Below are positions 60,660 to 64,000 of a stretch of DNA of 64,000 nt, piece after piece (position 1 is the first letter of the stretch; each line of letters begins with the position of its first letter). This stretch comes from Lepidostoma basale (Eukaryota > Arthropoda > Insecta > Trichoptera > Lepidostomatidae), in NCBI GenBank assembly GCA_022606425.2, contig JAHDVF020000247.1, positions 248,001 through 312,000 of the forward strand. The letters are read 5' to 3'. Under the pieces are notes generated by a model. That model saw only the letters and a program-made list of their open reading frames with translations. It was not told the origin of the DNA and did not search any database. Position numbers and translations under genes: made by a program.

Positions 60660-61603
60660 GGGGAAATACGTAGAAAATGACATATACGTACAAAATGACA
60701 TAGGCATCATATTTTGAATATGGCCGCCTCTAGCCCGCATCTGATAACAGTATCACAAGACCCTAACGGCTTTTACCAACCTGCCAAAACGTGAACGAAC
60801 GCATCTCATTCACCCGAGTGTTTTGACCAACGACAAATATTGGTAAGTTACGAGTTTTTTTCGTTGCAACAAGTTTTTTTGTGTTTTGTTATGATTTTCG
60901 CTATGTCACCTATTTGTGTAGCATACGAGTATATTCTAATCTTCAAAAGTTTGTTGTTGTACTCAAAAAAAAAAATTTCATAAAAAATATCCTCTTTGTA
61001 TTTATTTTTTAATTTAGTTTTTTTTATAATGTGATATGGACAAAACTACATATGTAAACAATTGACAAAATGACATAGGTTTGTCATTTTGTCTATAAAG
61101 GCTTAGTGAAGTAATAAGAAACAAAACGTTACTAAAACATCATTTGAAGATAGTAAAGAAGAAAAATTTCCTAATAAATCTTGAGATGATGAAAAGGACT
61201 GCACAAACATATATTGAAACGATATTTTTTCCCGATCAAAGCCTGGAGGAGACTAGTTGCAATCCTTAAATTGATCGCATTGGGCTCATACTTCTAACGA
61301 TGACGTTCCTAAACGACCAAGTGTTTTATTTGTGATCTTTGTCAGTAATTTGAAAGGTTTTATGTGTATGTCATTTTGTCCGTATACAGTATGTCATTTT
61401 GTCCATAGCATATGGACAAAACGGATTTTGGATGATCTCAGTTAAAATAAGATTTTTATTCTATTATATTTATCTTTTAAATGTTTATTAGATTTCGTAG
61501 GTAACCAAAGATGATTGGTGTAAAATATGACCATGCTGTGATTTACCAATAAAGAATAATGACCGAAATATAAAACAGTATGTCATTTTGTACGTACTTC
61601 CCC
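60660..61603. mobile_element. MITE, 944 bp, with subterminal repeats
   Basis: The ends GGGGAAATACGTAGAAAATG and, mirrored, GGGGAAGTACGTACAAAATG continue to ACATA. TA flanks both (60658-60659, 61604-61605). The word ACAAAATGACATA or its complement recurs inside near 60689, 61065, 61084, 61370, 61390 and 61580. Such repeats usually bind transposase. No ORF of transposase type. Probably a non-autonomous Tc1/mariner-type element. Confidence 0.88.
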
Positions 61604-61609
61604 TACTTA

Positions 61610-61995
61610 TTGTTTCTAATACAAATGTACGTAATTAATTTTAGAACACCGTGTATCCGTAGCTACTCTTTACCTGCAGGCTTCACAACATTTTTATCAT
61701 ACCGTTGTGGGATACTTTACGTAAACAGGTCGTTAACACCGAAGTGGCCTTCACCTTATTGGATATCACATCATAATATTATATGCGGTTGAGGACATTT
61801 GATTACGAAACGTTACATTTTATCTAGATTTTTAATACACTTTTTGACTAGTACAACTTTATGATAAATAATATCACTTTGTATAACTTTGTAAATCAAG
61901 ACTTTCTACGTATTGCTTTCTACCTTCCTTGTGAGTTATTTGCATCCTTGTTCTTGGGATGCCACTTTGGGATAAAATAATAATAAAATAAAAAA
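61610..61995. other. Spacer, possible decayed coding piece
   Basis: 61660-61800 changes frame repeatedly but has coding-like composition. I could not assign it. The rest is AT-rich. Confidence 0.3.
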
Positions 61996-61999
61996 TAAG

Positions 62000-62500
62000 A
62001 TAAACAAGACATTCTGGGGGACAGGAAACCAAAAGGACATCTTCAGACTCCAAAGACAACAAAATAAAATAATAAAATTAGCATATAACATTGACTACCT
62101 TACCCCAACCATACAAGTTTACAGACAAACAAAACAAATGGACATATCAGACCTGACCAAATATGAGACCTTAAAATTTTTACACAGATGGATCATGGAA
62201 AAGACAACAGACAGCAGCTACAAATTAACTAAAAATTCAGACATACACAGACACTAGACCAGGAACTGTGACAGATATCACTTACCGAATGCACGAACTA
62301 AGACAGGACAATCAAGGATATTGAACAATGGACTGAAACTTGATAATGAACTACCAAAAGACACAAGGAGTCTCACTGCAACTCAATATAAAATATATCT
62401 GAAACAATACATAATTAACAGTAAGATCTAAAAATGTATCCATAAAACCCAATTGGTTTTTTTTTAATAAATTAAATAAAAATAAATAAATAAAATTAAA
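62000..62500 (+). mobile_element. 3' end of another non-LTR element with poly(A)-like tail
   Basis: Reads LQRQQNKIIKLAYNIDYLTP, TKYETLKFLHRWIMEK, LNNGLKLDNELPKDTRSLTA and YKIYLKQYIINSKI, stop, then an (ATAA)n tail. This is the C-terminal style of Jockey/CR1-like LINEs. Few frame breaks. Confidence 0.72.
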
Positions 62501-62504
62501 AAAA

Positions 62505-63015
62505 AGGCATGCATCCGCCCCATCATGGCGTATGGAATAGAGGTCAGAGCCGATACCAATAGAACTAATAACCTTCTTAGAGTAGTAGAAATGCGAACCC
62601 TACGCTCCTTCTTCTTCTTTATCGTCTTTTTGTCCTGTCACACCTCCGTGTTGCATAGGGCCTCAAGAAACCATCTCCACCGACTCTATCGCATACCTGA
62701 TGCCTAACATCATCCCAAGTGAGGCCTGCTGCTTTAACCTCGTCCTGCAGGGCTCTTCTCCAGGTGGCTTTAAGTCTGCCTTGCTTCTTTTTCCCCCCAC
62801 GGGGTACCATTCTATTGCACCCTGAGCGATGCAGGCTGGGTTCCGTCTAAGAGTGTGACCGAACCACTGACATTTGCATCTAGCGAATTGTTCTCTAATT
62901 GGCTTTTCGCCTGCCATGGTCCAGAGAACCCTACGCTCCATCACAGGCAAAACCCTCAGATATCGGATCACAAATTAAACTGTCTGTCTGTGGTGTTGAG
63001 GACATAGTTAGAATG
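62505..63015 (+). mobile_element. LINE-B fragment, split
   Basis: 62505-62608 reads ACIRPIMAYGIEVRADTNRT to MRTLRS and resumes at 62926 with TLRSITGKTLRYRITN, ending near 63015 in VEDIVR. Confidence 0.83.
62609..62925 (-). mobile_element. LINE-H 3' end with 14-bp TSD
   Basis: Minus strand reads REQFARCKCQWFGHTLRRNP, frame change, KQGRLKATWRRALQDEVKAA and GLTWDDVRHQVCDRVG, then (GAA)n. GAACCCTACGCTCC is duplicated at 62595-62608 and 62926-62939, inside the LINE-B. Confidence 0.9.
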
Positions 63016-63019
63016 ATTT

Positions 63020-63245
63020 CATATCAATGTAATTTGAATACTTTTCATTTTGATTTTTACACATTTTTTTAACTTAATTCATTTTGAGTATTCATTTCAA
63101 CTTAATAAATAACTGAATGTAATGCAACTAATAAGTTAACACAATATTTATTGATTCTGAGGCGGTACGAAGTTCGCCGGGACAGCTAGTAAAAAATATA
63201 AACATGTTTAACGCTTAATCAAATACCTGACAATAATGGATATAC
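63020..63245. other. Spacer, nothing recognised
   Basis: AT-rich. No feature. Confidence 0.4.
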
Positions 63246-63249
63246 TCGT

Positions 63250-63455
63250 ACATACATCGTGTGTCCGAAAAGTATTGTCAATGAGTCGATTACGAAGAAT
63301 TTATTGAAGTTTCGTTACAAAACATCAAAATTCTTCAAAATAGGCTCCTTTTGCTTTGATGCATCGGTTCCAGCGATTTTTTAAGGCATCGAATGAGCCA
63401 CGGTGGGCCTCCTTCGGAGGGCTCCTTAAGGGGTTCTTGGCGCTCGGAAAAATAT
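63250..63455 (-). pseudogene. mariner 3' remnant
   Basis: Minus strand encodes SFDALKNRWNRCIKAKGAYF then a stop, the usual C-terminus of mariner transposases (RW..CI...G.YF), followed by a terminal-repeat-like cggacacacgatgt edge at about 63257-63275. The upstream part is lost. Confidence 0.7.
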
Positions 63456-63559
63456 TTGTAAAAATAAACTTTTTTTAAACACAGCCATTTTATATAATAA
63501 AATAATCTTTATTATATACATGTACATAGTATTTTATAAACAATTTACAATATTAAATA

Positions 63560-63960
63560 GTGAAAAAAAAAAAATGGCGAAGATTTAAGCCTATATGTAG
63601 AGCCCTGTTTTGAAAATCCTTACTGATGGTGTACATGATTTCTTTGTCAAAACAAAATGTTTGTTTTTAAGAATTGTAATAACTATCAAGTGACGTAAGG
63701 ATTAGGATTTTGTTTATAGAAATTGCAGCTATTTGAAGAAAAAACTCAATTTTTCATTAAAATTTTGAGTATAAACAAATAAAAATATATTTAGTTTGAA
63801 CATGACACCCAATCAAAAAATCCTACGTCACGTTTTAGATACTATTATGGAAAATAAGTAATGTAAATTTCAACCAAATCGGTTAAGTAGATCGGGAGAT
63901 ATCTTGTACACCATTTTGAAAAAAGTAGTTTCGAAAAAAACGCAAAAGAATAAATAATAG
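63560..63960. repeat. Repeat with inverted TGACGTA core
   Basis: GTGACGTAAGGA at 63690-63701 pairs with TCCTACGTCAC at 63821-63831. The loop is A-rich and the right flank has 'gatatcttgtacaccatttt', 'gtttcgaaaaaaacg'. The same layout is seen at 4809-5160, so this is probably a family. Confidence 0.5.
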
Positions 63961-64000
63961 GACGTCAGCGTCTTTAAATCAAATATATATTTTAAATAAT

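Noticed and set aside
61660..61800. Possible decayed chemoreceptor or other gene piece
   Set aside because: Weak resemblance only after changing frame several times; cannot be supported.

Overview
The window looks like nuclear DNA of an insect, most likely a moth or butterfly. It is AT-rich, crowded with non-LTR retrotransposon fragments, mariner-type transposons and tRNA-derived SINEs, and it carries one split gene with short exons, GT-AG introns and a polyadenylation signal. The order Lepidoptera is an inference from the mobile-element types (RTE-like LINE tails containing the 'ccactgctggac..aggcct' phrase, a mariner with DD34D) and from the single gene. No prokaryotic features are present.

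Host gene: the only convincing host gene is a flavin-containing monooxygenase (FMO) on the minus strand. Seven coding exons between 56947 and 40336 join in phase to 1281 nt (426 residues plus stop). FAD-binding GAGVGG, the FMO signature FxGxxxHxxxY and NADPH-binding GSGPSG are all intact. A possible 5' untranslated exon lies near 59326-59440. All six introns are loaded with mobile elements, including a nearly intact mariner in intron 5.

Layout: 1-2618 is a long RTE-like LINE (family A) running off the left edge. 2.6-40 kb is a graveyard of LINE families (called A to K here), SINEs, MITEs, foldback repeats and low-copy AT-rich DNA. Notable there are a DD77E Tc1/mariner-type transposon at 23.2-25.2 kb inside a LINE, and a LINE-B inside a LINE-A at 18.2-19.8 kb. 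40-57 kb is the FMO gene. 57-64 kb is again repeats, including an internally deleted LINE-A with perfect target duplications (59766-60129), a 944-bp MITE (60660-61603) and a LINE with a 14-bp duplication (62609-62925).

Most unusual signal: a short hairpin motif recurs in at least six otherwise different repeat families, often in both arms of palindromes. Its form is (C/T)TGAnRA, one A or T, a 4-6 bp stem whose sequence differs between families but stays paired, then invariant GAAAC, usually continuing ATGTC. The best copy (14646-14712) also has a 9-bp outer stem placed as stem III of a hammerhead ribozyme would be. One copy sits in a 360-bp tandem repeat (45152-45778). This resembles hammerhead motifs of Penelope-like elements and retrozymes, except for one consistent extra nucleotide before stem II; the ribozyme reading is a hypothesis.

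Names such as 'LINE-A' or 'HH-1' are labels for this window only. Start and end points of old repeats are approximate unless a target-site duplication (TSD) is given.
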